Assembly: GCF_900099805.1 (NCBI RefSeq)
Contig: NZ_FNDR01000019.1
Span: forward strand, 24,504-88,503
Reading direction: 5' to 3'
Origin: Variovorax sp. OV700
GTDB taxonomy: Bacteria; Pseudomonadota; Gammaproteobacteria; Burkholderiales; Burkholderiaceae_C
DNA length: 64,000 nucleotides
The notes beneath the pieces were generated by a model. That model was not told where the DNA came from, did no database searches, and worked only from the letters and a program-made list of their open reading frames with translations. Below are positions 48,474 through 55,582 of the stretch, in pieces. Position numbers and translations under genes: made by a program. The stretch's first letter is position 1; the number at the start of each line of letters is the position of its first letter.

Positions 48474-49126
48474 GCCGCGACGCGCCAGCCCAGTCCACGC
48501 ACGTTGCGGATCGAATCCGCGCCGAGCTTGCGGCGCATGCCGTGGATCAGCACGTCGATGGCGTTGCTGGTCACTTCTTCGCCCCAGCCGTAGATGCGGT
48601 TCTCGAGCTGCTCGCGCGAGAGGATGGCGCCGGGCCGCTCGAGCAAGGCGTGCAGCAACGCGAACTCGCGCGCCGTGAGCGCCTCGCGCGCGCCATCGAC
48701 CACTACCTCGCGCGTGGTCAGGTCGAGCTGCAAGGTGCTCCCGCCGATCAGGGAATGCGCGGCGCCGTCGCGCCGGCGCACCACGGCCCGCATGCGCGCG
48801 AGCAGCTCGCGAAATTCGAACGGCTTGAGCAGGTAGTCGTCGGCGCCCAGGTCGAGGCTGTGGACGCGGTCGTCGAGCCCGTCGCGCGCAGTGAGCACCA
48901 GCACCGGCGTGGCATCGCCGCGCTCGCGCGCGCGCCGCAGCACCTCGGTGCCGTCCTGCCGCGGCAGGCCCAGGTCGAGCAACACGCAGGTGTAGTCGCC
49001 GTCGCCGAGCGCGCTTTGCGCCAGCTCGCCGTCGCGCACCCAGTCGGCCGACCAGCCGGCGCCCTCGAGCGCCTGCTTCAGGCTGCGCCCGATCATCTCG
49101 TCGTCTTCCACCAGCAGTACACGCAT
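48470..49126 (-). CDS. OmpR/PhoB-family response regulator (QseB/PmrA-like)
   Basis: 218 residues. Receiver domain 1-115 with phosphorylatable Asp51 (LLDLGLPRQDG), acidic pocket Asp8/Asp9, Lys in LKPFEF. DNA-binding winged helix about 125-218 (LTAREFALLHALLERPGAILSREQLENRIYGW ... IDVLIHGMRRKLG). ATG 49126. The operon order is regulator, mini-ORF, kinase, then possibly the small exported protein. Confidence 0.93.
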   Translation of the reverse strand: MRVLLVEDDEMIGRSLKQALEGAGWSADWVRDGELAQSALGDGDYTCVLLDLGLPRQDGTEVLRRARERGDATPVLVLTARDGLDDRVHSLDLGADDYLLKPFEFRELLARMRAVVRRRDGAAHSLIGGSTLQLDLTTREVVVDGAREALTAREFALLHALLERPGAILSREQLENRIYGWGEEVTSNAIDVLIHGMRRKLGADSIRNVRGLGWRVAA

Positions 49127-49248
49127 TGCGTCGACTCCTTGGGCCGCAAGGTAGCACGCGATCGGGATGATCGGTAGTGGCCCTGCGCCGTGGCGCAGCG
49201 TAGAGGCGAAGTCTTAGGCGGGGCTTAGGCGCCGTGCAGGCACAAGGG

Positions 49249-50352
49249 TCACAGCACGCGGACGTCGTGCCGCTCGCCCTCGCCGGCCGCGGCAAAGGCC
49301 AGCAGGCGCATGGCCTCTTCCTGCACGCCGAGCCGGTCGGGTTGGGACCACCGCGCGAAGGGTTCCAGCACCACCGTGGCCGCGTTCTTCGCCCGCTCGA
49401 TCTTCCAGGTGCCCGCGACGATTCCGTCGAGCAGCACGGTGCCGCGCACGATGCCATTGACGGTGAACACCCGGCTGCGATGCGCCTCGCTCATCACGCG
49501 GCTGCGGTCGGCATGCGAAAGCAGCAGGTTGTCCCATTCGGCGACGAGGCGCGGCGGCGCGAAGGCGTCGGGACCGGGGCGCGGCGCGCGCGGAAGATCG
49601 AACAGCTCCTGGCCCTGCTCGCCGGTAAACGTACGCAGCTGTGGCCGGAGGCGCTCGGCCACAGCCTTCCAGCCCGTGAGGCCCGACCACGCGCCGGCAT
49701 CGGCGAGCGTGGCGGGACCGAAGGCCGCCAGGTAGCGCAGCAGCAGGTCGTCCTGCGTGGCGGCTGCGGCGCCGGCAGCGGATTCGCCGAGCCACTGCCC
49801 GATGGGCTGCAGCTGTGCGCTCTGGTGCGAGTTCCAGTTGCCCGCGGGCGGCAGGTGCACCAGCGGCACGCTGTTGCGGATGAGTGCGGCGAGCGAGGCA
49901 GGCTGACGGTCTTTCCAGCGCGCCGCGAGTGCCTGCCCGAGTTCGGAACCGGTAAGCGCGCCTTCGCGCAGCAGCGCCCAACCCGCCTTCACCACGGCCG
50001 CGCGGTCGATGCCTTCGAGAGCTCGCGCGTGCTCGCCCGCGAGGCCGCGCTGGTGCACGGGTTCGAGCAGCGGCCGCCAGGCCAATGCATCCGATGCGGC
50101 CATCAGGTGCAGGGTCGCACGCATCGTCGACATGCGCACGACGCGGCGCTTCTTCAGGGCTTCGGTCAATTGCTCGCGGCGAAAGCCTTCGAGCCGGCTC
50201 CAGAGACCGATGTAAGGCGGGTTCGGCGCCTGCGCCTGCAGCCCCGCCAGCTTTTCGATGGCCTGCGTGACCGTCGCCTTGCGCCGCTCCAGCAGCATCT
50301 GCCGCGCCAGCGTGGCCCGGTTCAGCGCGCGCTGGCTCAGCACCACGGGCAT
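49249..50352 (-). CDS. Winged helix DNA-binding domain protein (HTH_42 family)
   Basis: 367 residues, cytosolic. Family features include LARQMLLERRKATVTQAIEKLAGLQAQAPNPPYIGLWSRLEGF, RMSTMRATLHLM, and AFAPPRLVAEWDNLLLSHADRSRV near residue 285. This family includes the AlkZ/YcaQ-type DNA crosslink glycosylases, whose QxQ motif would be QAQ in LAGLQAQAPNP. The exact activity cannot be settled by reading. ATG 50352 is preferred over a TTG six bases upstream. It ends 10 bp after the start region of the pseudouridine synthase gene and is co-directional with it. Confidence 0.83.
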   Translation of the reverse strand: MPVVLSQRALNRATLARQMLLERRKATVTQAIEKLAGLQAQAPNPPYIGLWSRLEGFRREQLTEALKKRRVVRMSTMRATLHLMAASDALAWRPLLEPVHQRGLAGEHARALEGIDRAAVVKAGWALLREGALTGSELGQALAARWKDRQPASLAALIRNSVPLVHLPPAGNWNSHQSAQLQPIGQWLGESAAGAAAATQDDLLLRYLAAFGPATLADAGAWSGLTGWKAVAERLRPQLRTFTGEQGQELFDLPRAPRPGPDAFAPPRLVAEWDNLLLSHADRSRVMSEAHRSRVFTVNGIVRGTVLLDGIVAGTWKIERAKNAATVVLEPFARWSQPDRLGVQEEAMRLLAFAAAGEGERHDVRVL

Positions 50353-50362
50353 CGGCAAGAAC

Positions 50363-51184
50363 TCAGAACTTCTCGTGCGGACCGAGGTAGCGCCACTGCC
50401 CCACGGGCAGGTTGCCGAGCATCACCTTGCCGATGCGTACGCGCTTCAGGCCCACCACTTTCAGGCCGACCAGCTCGCACATGCGGCGGATCTGGCGCTT
50501 CTTGCCCTCGGTGAGCACAAAGCGCAACTGCTCGGGGTTCTGCCACTCTACCCGCGCCGGCTTGAGCGGCTGCCCGTCAAGGCTCAGGCCGTGGCGCAGC
50601 CTGGCGAGCATCGCGGGCGGGAAGACCGCCTGCACATTGGTCGTGACGGGATCGTCGTCGTCCATGCGCACGAGTTGCCCGGTGGGCGCCGGCTGGCCCA
50701 GGCCGTGATACGCCACGCGCACCAGGTATTCCTTCTCCATCACCGAGTCTTCGCCGATCAGCTGGCGCGCGATGCGGCCGTCCTGCGTCATCACCAGGAG
50801 GCCGATCGAATCGATGTCGAGCCGGCCGCACGGTGCAAGGCCGCGCAGTTGCTGGGGGTTGAAGAAGAAGCGTGTGTTGTCGTCCGCCCAGCGGTTCTGG
50901 GGCGTGAACAGCGAGACCGCTGGCTCATGGCCATCTTCTGCCTGCGCGCTCACGTAGCCGATGGGCTTGTTGATCAGGATGGTGACCTGGTTCGCCTGCT
51001 GGCCCTTGGCGGCCTTGTCGACCTCGATGCGATCGGCCGGCGTGACCTTGACGCCCATTTCGGCCGGCTTGCCGTTCACCTTCACCCAGCCGTTGGCGAT
51101 CCACTCATCGGCCTCGCGGCGCGAGCAGATGCCGAGCTCGGCCATGCGTTTGTTGAGGCGGATCGGGGCGGTGGCGTCGGTCAT
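50363..51184 (-). CDS. 23S rRNA pseudouridine synthase (RluF/RsuA family)
   Basis: 273 residues. N-terminal S4 RNA-binding domain (RLNKRMAELGICSRREADEWIANGWVKVNG), then the synthase core with catalytic Asp123 in CGRLDIDSIGLLV, and the C-terminal TEGKKRQIRRMCELVGLKVVGLKRVRIGKV motif. The RluF-type LINKPIGYVSAQ segment supports the RluF/RluB branch that modifies the peptidyl-transferase region of 23S rRNA; the exact position (2604/2605) is inferred. It starts opposite the glycosyltransferase gene across 144 bp. ATG 51184. Confidence 0.92.
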   Translation of the reverse strand: MTDATAPIRLNKRMAELGICSRREADEWIANGWVKVNGKPAEMGVKVTPADRIEVDKAAKGQQANQVTILINKPIGYVSAQAEDGHEPAVSLFTPQNRWADDNTRFFFNPQQLRGLAPCGRLDIDSIGLLVMTQDGRIARQLIGEDSVMEKEYLVRVAYHGLGQPAPTGQLVRMDDDDPVTTNVQAVFPPAMLARLRHGLSLDGQPLKPARVEWQNPEQLRFVLTEGKKRQIRRMCELVGLKVVGLKRVRIGKVMLGNLPVGQWRYLGPHEKF

Positions 51185-51328
51185 GCAGGGGGCGCGGTCA
51201 GTTGGAAACAGGTCACGCCCGGTGGAGCGGTACGCAGCAGCATTTTCGTCCATTGCAGCCGTCTCCGGAATGTGTCGCATTGCATGGGGATAATGCGCGC
51301 CAATGGCCCGCCGACGGCCCGGACCCGC

Positions 51329-52465
51329 ATGACAAAAATCCTGATCCTCAGTGTGAGCGCCGGCAACGGCCATGTGCGCGCAGCGCAAGCCCTCGAATCC
51401 GCCTTGCAATCGACCCCGCCGCACACGGCCGTCCACATGGACGCCATGGCCCATGTGGCCGGCGGCTTTCGCAAGGTCTACACCGACTGGTACATCCAGC
51501 TCGTGAACCGCGCCCCCGAGCTGTGGTCGTACCTGCACCAGCGCTCCGACGCCACGCCGCACCATGCGCCCTCGCAGCGGCTGCGCCGCGGCATCGAGCG
51601 GCTGAGCACCGGCACCCTGGTGCGCGAAATACGCCGCGAAAAGCCCGACGCCGTGGTCTGCACGCACTTCCTGCCGGCCGAGCTGCTGATGCGCGAGCGC
51701 AATGGCGGCCGCATCGACTACCCGGTGTGGCTCCAGGTCACCGACTACGACCTGCACAACATGTGGCTGGTGCCAGGCATGGAAGGCTACCTTGCCGCGA
51801 CCGAAGAAGTGGCCTTCAGGCTGCGCGCGCGCGGCATTCCCGCGGAGCGCATCCACGTGACAGGCATTCCGGTGATGCCCGCATTCTCCGAACCCGATGC
51901 GCCGGCGCTCGCCCACGATGCCTGCGCCAAGGCGCTCGGCCTCGACCCGGCTCGGCCCGTGCTGTTGATGGCATCCGGCGGCGCAGGCGTGGGCGATCTG
52001 GCGAGCATGGTCGAGCGCGTGCTTCTGCTCGGCGCCGACAGCGGCTTGCAAGTAATTGCCGTGGCCGGCCGCAACGCCGAGACCCACGGCAAGCTACAAG
52101 CCCTGGCCGCGCGCCACCCGGGCCGCGTGGTCGCCATCGGCTTCACCAACGAGATGCACAAGCTCATGGCCGCGGCCGACCTGGTGGTCACCAAGCCCGG
52201 CGGGCTCACGGTGTCGGAATGCCTGGCGCTGGGCAAGCCGATGCTGCTGATCTCGCCGATTCCGGGGCAGGAAGAGCACAACGCCGGCTTCCTGATGGAA
52301 GAAGGCGCGGCCTGGCTCGCATACGACGCAATCGGCCTCGACTACAAGGTGGCGCGCCTGATGGCCGACCCCGCCAAGCTGGCGGACATGGCCCGGCGCA
52401 GTCGCGCGCTCGGCAAGCCGCGCGCCGCGGCCGCGGTGCTGCGCCACGTGCTGGGCGAAGAATGA
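51329..52465 (+). CDS. MGDG-synthase-like glycosyltransferase (GT28 type)
   Basis: 378 residues, peripheral inner-membrane enzyme. The N terminus MTKILILSVSAGNGHVRAAQALESAL is the acceptor-binding loop of diacylglycerol glycosyltransferases. The C-terminal donor domain has MASGGAGVGDL, VVAIGFTNEMHKLMAAADLVVTKPGGLTVSECLALGKPMLL and IPGQEEHNAGFLMEEGAAW, with the GG/E nucleotide-sugar motif. It probably glycosylates diacylglycerol, a response to phosphate limitation in some bacteria. It overlaps the next gene by ATGA-like frame (TGA 52463-52465, ATG 52462) and heads a three-gene operon. Upstream in-frame ATGs exist but lack the family start. Confidence 0.9.
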   Translation: MTKILILSVSAGNGHVRAAQALESALQSTPPHTAVHMDAMAHVAGGFRKVYTDWYIQLVNRAPELWSYLHQRSDATPHHAPSQRLRRGIERLSTGTLVREIRREKPDAVVCTHFLPAELLMRERNGGRIDYPVWLQVTDYDLHNMWLVPGMEGYLAATEEVAFRLRARGIPAERIHVTGIPVMPAFSEPDAPALAHDACAKALGLDPARPVLLMASGGAGVGDLASMVERVLLLGADSGLQVIAVAGRNAETHGKLQALAARHPGRVVAIGFTNEMHKLMAAADLVVTKPGGLTVSECLALGKPMLLISPIPGQEEHNAGFLMEEGAAWLAYDAIGLDYKVARLMADPAKLADMARRSRALGKPRAAAAVLRHVLGEE

Positions 52466-52956
52466 TCGGCACCTCGGAGAAGACAAGCGTGGCCCGCACG
52501 CTCGGCTACCTGGCATGGGTGGTGGTGATGGCGTTCTTCTTTGCCAACGCCGAGATCCAGATCGAAGGCGGCGCCGGCTGGGCCACGTCGCTGCCCACGT
52601 GGCGCATCGAGAACAGCATCTGGCTCGACCTCTTCTGGGGCGGACGCGCCATGACCGGCTACCACGCCTGGGTGTTCACCTTCATGGCACTGGTGTTCTT
52701 CTCGCCGCTGGCGTTCAACGGGCGCTGGACACTGCGCGACGTGGGGCTGGCCATGGCGGGGCTGATCGTGTTCTGGGTCTGCGAAGACTTCCTGTGGTTC
52801 ATCATCAACCCGGCCTTCGGCTGGCCACGGTTCAATGCGGTGGATGCGTTCTGGCACAAGCACTGGATATGGGGCGCGCCGGTCGACTATTGGGGCGGCC
52901 TGGCGGTGGCCCTGCTCATACTGTTGCGGCGCCACTGGCCCCGCTCGCCCTCATGA
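52462..52956 (+). CDS. Small polytopic membrane protein
   Basis: 164 residues, four hydrophobic segments (about 13-28, 60-78, 88-110, 141-156), and many Trp. It has no recognised family beyond a likely membrane fold, with conserved-looking EDFLWFIINPAFGWPRFNA and HKHWIWGAPVDYWGG motifs. It is translationally coupled to both neighbours (ATGA overlaps at 52462 and 52953). It may be a lipid-modifying partner of the glycosyltransferase; this is an inference from position. Confidence 0.72.
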   Translation: MIGTSEKTSVARTLGYLAWVVVMAFFFANAEIQIEGGAGWATSLPTWRIENSIWLDLFWGGRAMTGYHAWVFTFMALVFFSPLAFNGRWTLRDVGLAMAGLIVFWVCEDFLWFIINPAFGWPRFNAVDAFWHKHWIWGAPVDYWGGLAVALLILLRRHWPRSPS

Positions 52957-53483
52957 CAACCACCCCGCGCCCCTCGCACTGGGCAGACCCGCTGGACGAA
53001 CTGCAGGTCGAGAACCTGCACCGAATCACGCCCACGCTGTACCGCAGCGCGCAGCCGCGCATCGCGAACGTGGCGGCGCTCAAGTCGCTTGGCATCCGCA
53101 CCATCGTGAGCCTGCGCTCCTTCAACGACGACAAGAAAGTGTTCGCGGGCCACGACATCCGCCTGGTGCGCGTGCCGATCAACACCTGGTCGATCGATGA
53201 CGCCAAGGTGCTGCGCGCGCTGATGGCGATACGCGAAGCCGAGAAGCAGGGCCCGGTGCTGATCCACTGCATGCACGGCGCCGACCGCACCGGCGTGGTC
53301 GCCGCGGTCTATCGCATGGCGGTGCAGGACTGGGACAAGGAAAGCGCGCGGCAGGAGATGTTCCGCGGCGGCTACGGCTACCACACGCTGTGGCGCAACA
53401 TCCCGCGCTACATCGACCGGCTCGACCCGCAGAAGATGCGCCGTGCGCTGGCCCATGCGCCGGTGATTCCCGTGGTGTCCTGA
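52953..53483 (+). CDS. Dual-specificity-type phosphatase
   Basis: 176 residues. The P-loop C106-M-H-G-A-D-R112-T (HCMHGADRTG) is the CX5R phosphatase signature; the general acid is probably an Asp at 82 or 83 (WSIDD). LYRSAQPRIANVAALKSLGIRTIVSLRS resembles the Siw14/DSP class that acts on phosphoinositides or lipid phosphates. With the glycosyltransferase and membrane protein, a lipid-phosphate role is attractive but unproven. It overlaps the membrane-protein stop by ATGA. Confidence 0.85.
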   Translation: MTTTPRPSHWADPLDELQVENLHRITPTLYRSAQPRIANVAALKSLGIRTIVSLRSFNDDKKVFAGHDIRLVRVPINTWSIDDAKVLRALMAIREAEKQGPVLIHCMHGADRTGVVAAVYRMAVQDWDKESARQEMFRGGYGYHTLWRNIPRYIDRLDPQKMRRALAHAPVIPVVS

Positions 53484-53581
53484 AGGCGCCTGCAGCTTTC
53501 GCACGCCGCTCCTATACTGGCCGCCCCGTGGCCCTGGGCCACCTTCGAACGGACCTTTTTCAAGGTCGCAAGGGGCTCTTC

Positions 53582-54712
53582 ATGGCACTCCAACTCCGCT
53601 CCCTCATCCGCGCGAGCGGCGAACTCGAACTCTCGCTGCACGACGAACCGATTCCCGAACCGCAGCCGCATGAAGTGGTGATCCGCGTCGAGGCATCGCC
53701 GATGAATCCATCGGACCTGGGGCTGCTGTTCGGCGCGGCCGACATGGGCACCGCCAAGGTCTCCGGCACGCCCGATCGGCCCGTTGTGACCGCCACGGTG
53801 CCGGAGCGTGGCATGCCCGCGATGGCCGGGCGGCTGGACCAGTCGCTGCCGGTGGGCAACGAAGGTGCGGGAGTGGTGGTGAAGGCCGGCTCGTCGCCAG
53901 CTGCTCAGGCGCTGCTCGGCAAGACAGTGGCCGCGATCGGCGGCGCGATGTACTCGCAGTACCGCGCGGTGGCGGCGGCCCAGTGCCTTGAGCTGCCCGC
54001 GGGTACGCCGTCGGCCGAAGGCGCATCCTGCTTCGTGAACCCTCTCACATCGCTGGGCATGGTCGAGACGATGCGGCGCGAAGGTCACAAGGCGCTGGTG
54101 CACACGGCCGCCGCCTCCAACCTGGGCCAGATGCTCAACAAGATCTGCCAGAAGGACGGCATCGACCTGGTCAACATCGTGCGCAAGCCCGAGCAGGAAG
54201 CACTGCTGCGCGGCATCGGCGCGAAGTACGTGTGCAGCACCAGCTCGCCCACGTTTGTCGAAGACTTGACGCAGGCCCTGGTCGAGACGGGCGCCACGCT
54301 GGCCTTCGACGCCACCGGCGGCGGCAAGCTCGCGGGCCAGATCCTCGGCTGCATGGAAGCCGCGCTGAACCGCACCGCCAAGGAATACAGCCGCTACGGC
54401 TCGACCACGCACAAGCAGGTCTACATCTACGGCGGGCTCGACCGCTCGCCGACGGAGTTCGTGCGCAACTTCGGCATGGCGTGGGCCATGGGCGGGTGGC
54501 TGCTGTTTCCGTTCCTGCAGAAGCTTGGGGATGAAGGCACGCGGCGGTTGCGGGCTCGGGTGGTGGCTGAATTGAAGACCACGTTTGCGAGCCACTACAC
54601 GCGGGAAGTTTCCTTGTTCGAGGCGCTGCAGCTGGATGCCATTGGCGTGTATGGCAAGCAGGCGACGGGGGAGAAGTTCTTGTTGAATCCGAACAAGGGC
54701 TTGGCGGGCTGA
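53582..54712 (+). CDS. Zinc-binding-type dehydrogenase / MDR family protein
   Basis: 376 residues, cytosolic. GroES-like start ELELSLHDEPIPEPQPHEVVIRVEASPMNPSDLG, followed by an insertion (VTATVPERGMPAM), LPVGNEGAGVV, and nucleotide fold GHKALVHTAAASNLGQMLNKICQKDGIDLVNIVRK with an AAASNLG dinucleotide loop, which is the pattern of the crotonyl-CoA reductase-like or quinone-reductase MDRs. The last 60 codons shift towards G- and T-ending codons. Gene ends just before the palindromic repeat at 54750. Confidence 0.85.
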   Translation: MALQLRSLIRASGELELSLHDEPIPEPQPHEVVIRVEASPMNPSDLGLLFGAADMGTAKVSGTPDRPVVTATVPERGMPAMAGRLDQSLPVGNEGAGVVVKAGSSPAAQALLGKTVAAIGGAMYSQYRAVAAAQCLELPAGTPSAEGASCFVNPLTSLGMVETMRREGHKALVHTAAASNLGQMLNKICQKDGIDLVNIVRKPEQEALLRGIGAKYVCSTSSPTFVEDLTQALVETGATLAFDATGGGKLAGQILGCMEAALNRTAKEYSRYGSTTHKQVYIYGGLDRSPTEFVRNFGMAWAMGGWLLFPFLQKLGDEGTRRLRARVVAELKTTFASHYTREVSLFEALQLDAIGVYGKQATGEKFLLNPNKGLAG

Positions 54713-54749
54713 TCGCTTTTTCGGGTGGGTGGCGGCGTCAATGCCGATG

Positions 54750-54848
54750 CCCTCACCCCAGCCCTCTCCCAGAGGGAGAGGGAGCAACACGCAATCCGTC
54801 CCCTCCCGTCTTGTCCCCTCTCCCTCTGGGAGAGGGCTAGGGTGAGGG
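54750..54848. repeat. Inverted repeat with CCCTCACCCC/CCCTCTCCC arms
   Basis: The left arm (54750-54784) begins CCCTCACCCCAGCCCTCTCC. The right arm (54815-54848) is its near-perfect inverse, ending GGGCTAGGGTGAGGG, with about one mismatch over 34 bp and a 30-nt loop. Each arm contains its own inner palindrome CCCTCTCCCAGAGGGAGAGG. It sits between the convergent oxidoreductase and kdpE stops, so it may terminate both. Sequences of this kind are, from general knowledge, widely dispersed in proteobacteria. Confidence 0.75.
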
Positions 54849-54882
54849 CACTGTGCCTTCGACAAAGCGCGGCGTCCACCGG

Positions 54883-55578
54883 CTAAACCACCAACCGATA
54901 CCCCACCGCAGTCTCCGTCAGCAGATGCCGCGGCTGCGCCGGATCCGCTTCCAGTTTCTGCCTCAAATGCCCCATGTAGATCCGCAAATAGTGGCTCTGA
55001 TCCGTGTGCGACGGACCCCACACTTCGCGCAGCAGCTGTCGTTGCGTGAGCACGCGCCCAGCGTTGGCAACCAACACTGACAGCAGCCGGTACTCGGTCG
55101 GCGTCAGGTGCACCTCGGCGCCGGCGCGGCGAACGATGCGCGCGGCGCGGTCGAGTTCGACTTCGCCGAAACGAAACAGCGGATCCGCAGGTTCGTCGCC
55201 ACCGCCGGCCGCACGCGGGCGGCGCAGGTTGGCGCGCACGCGCGCCAGAAGCTCTCCGGTGCCGAAGGGCTTGGTCAGGTAGTCGTCGGCGCCTGCATCG
55301 AGCGCGGCAATCTTGTCGGCCTCGTCGCTGCGCGCAGACAGCACGATGATCGGCACGGCCGACCAGCCGCGCACATCGCGAATCAGCGAAACACCGTCGC
55401 CGTCGGGGAGGCCCAGGTCAAGCACCAGCAAATCAGGCTGACGCGTGCCGGCCGCCGCCAGCCCATCGCGCAACGTGCCAGCCTCGTGCACCAGCCAGCC
55501 TTCGGCCTCGAGCGCGCCGCGCACGAAGCGGCGTATCTGCGGCTCGTCCTCGATCACGATGGCGGTGGGGGATGGCAT
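54883..55578 (-). CDS. kdpE: Potassium-responsive response regulator KdpE
   Basis: 231 residues, OmpR family. Receiver with Asp54 (LLVLDLGLPDGDG), acidic pair Glu10/Asp11, Lys in LTKPFGTGEL. The winged helix is about 130-231 (HLTPTEYRLLSVLVANAGRVLTQRQLLREVWGPSHTDQSHYLRIYMGHLRQKLE in parts). ATG 55578 is 4 bp after the kdpD stop. It activates the kdp operon when phosphorylated by KdpD. Confidence 0.95.
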   Translation of the reverse strand: MPSPTAIVIEDEPQIRRFVRGALEAEGWLVHEAGTLRDGLAAAGTRQPDLLVLDLGLPDGDGVSLIRDVRGWSAVPIIVLSARSDEADKIAALDAGADDYLTKPFGTGELLARVRANLRRPRAAGGGDEPADPLFRFGEVELDRAARIVRRAGAEVHLTPTEYRLLSVLVANAGRVLTQRQLLREVWGPSHTDQSHYLRIYMGHLRQKLEADPAQPRHLLTETAVGYRLVV

Positions 55579-55582
55579 GGTT

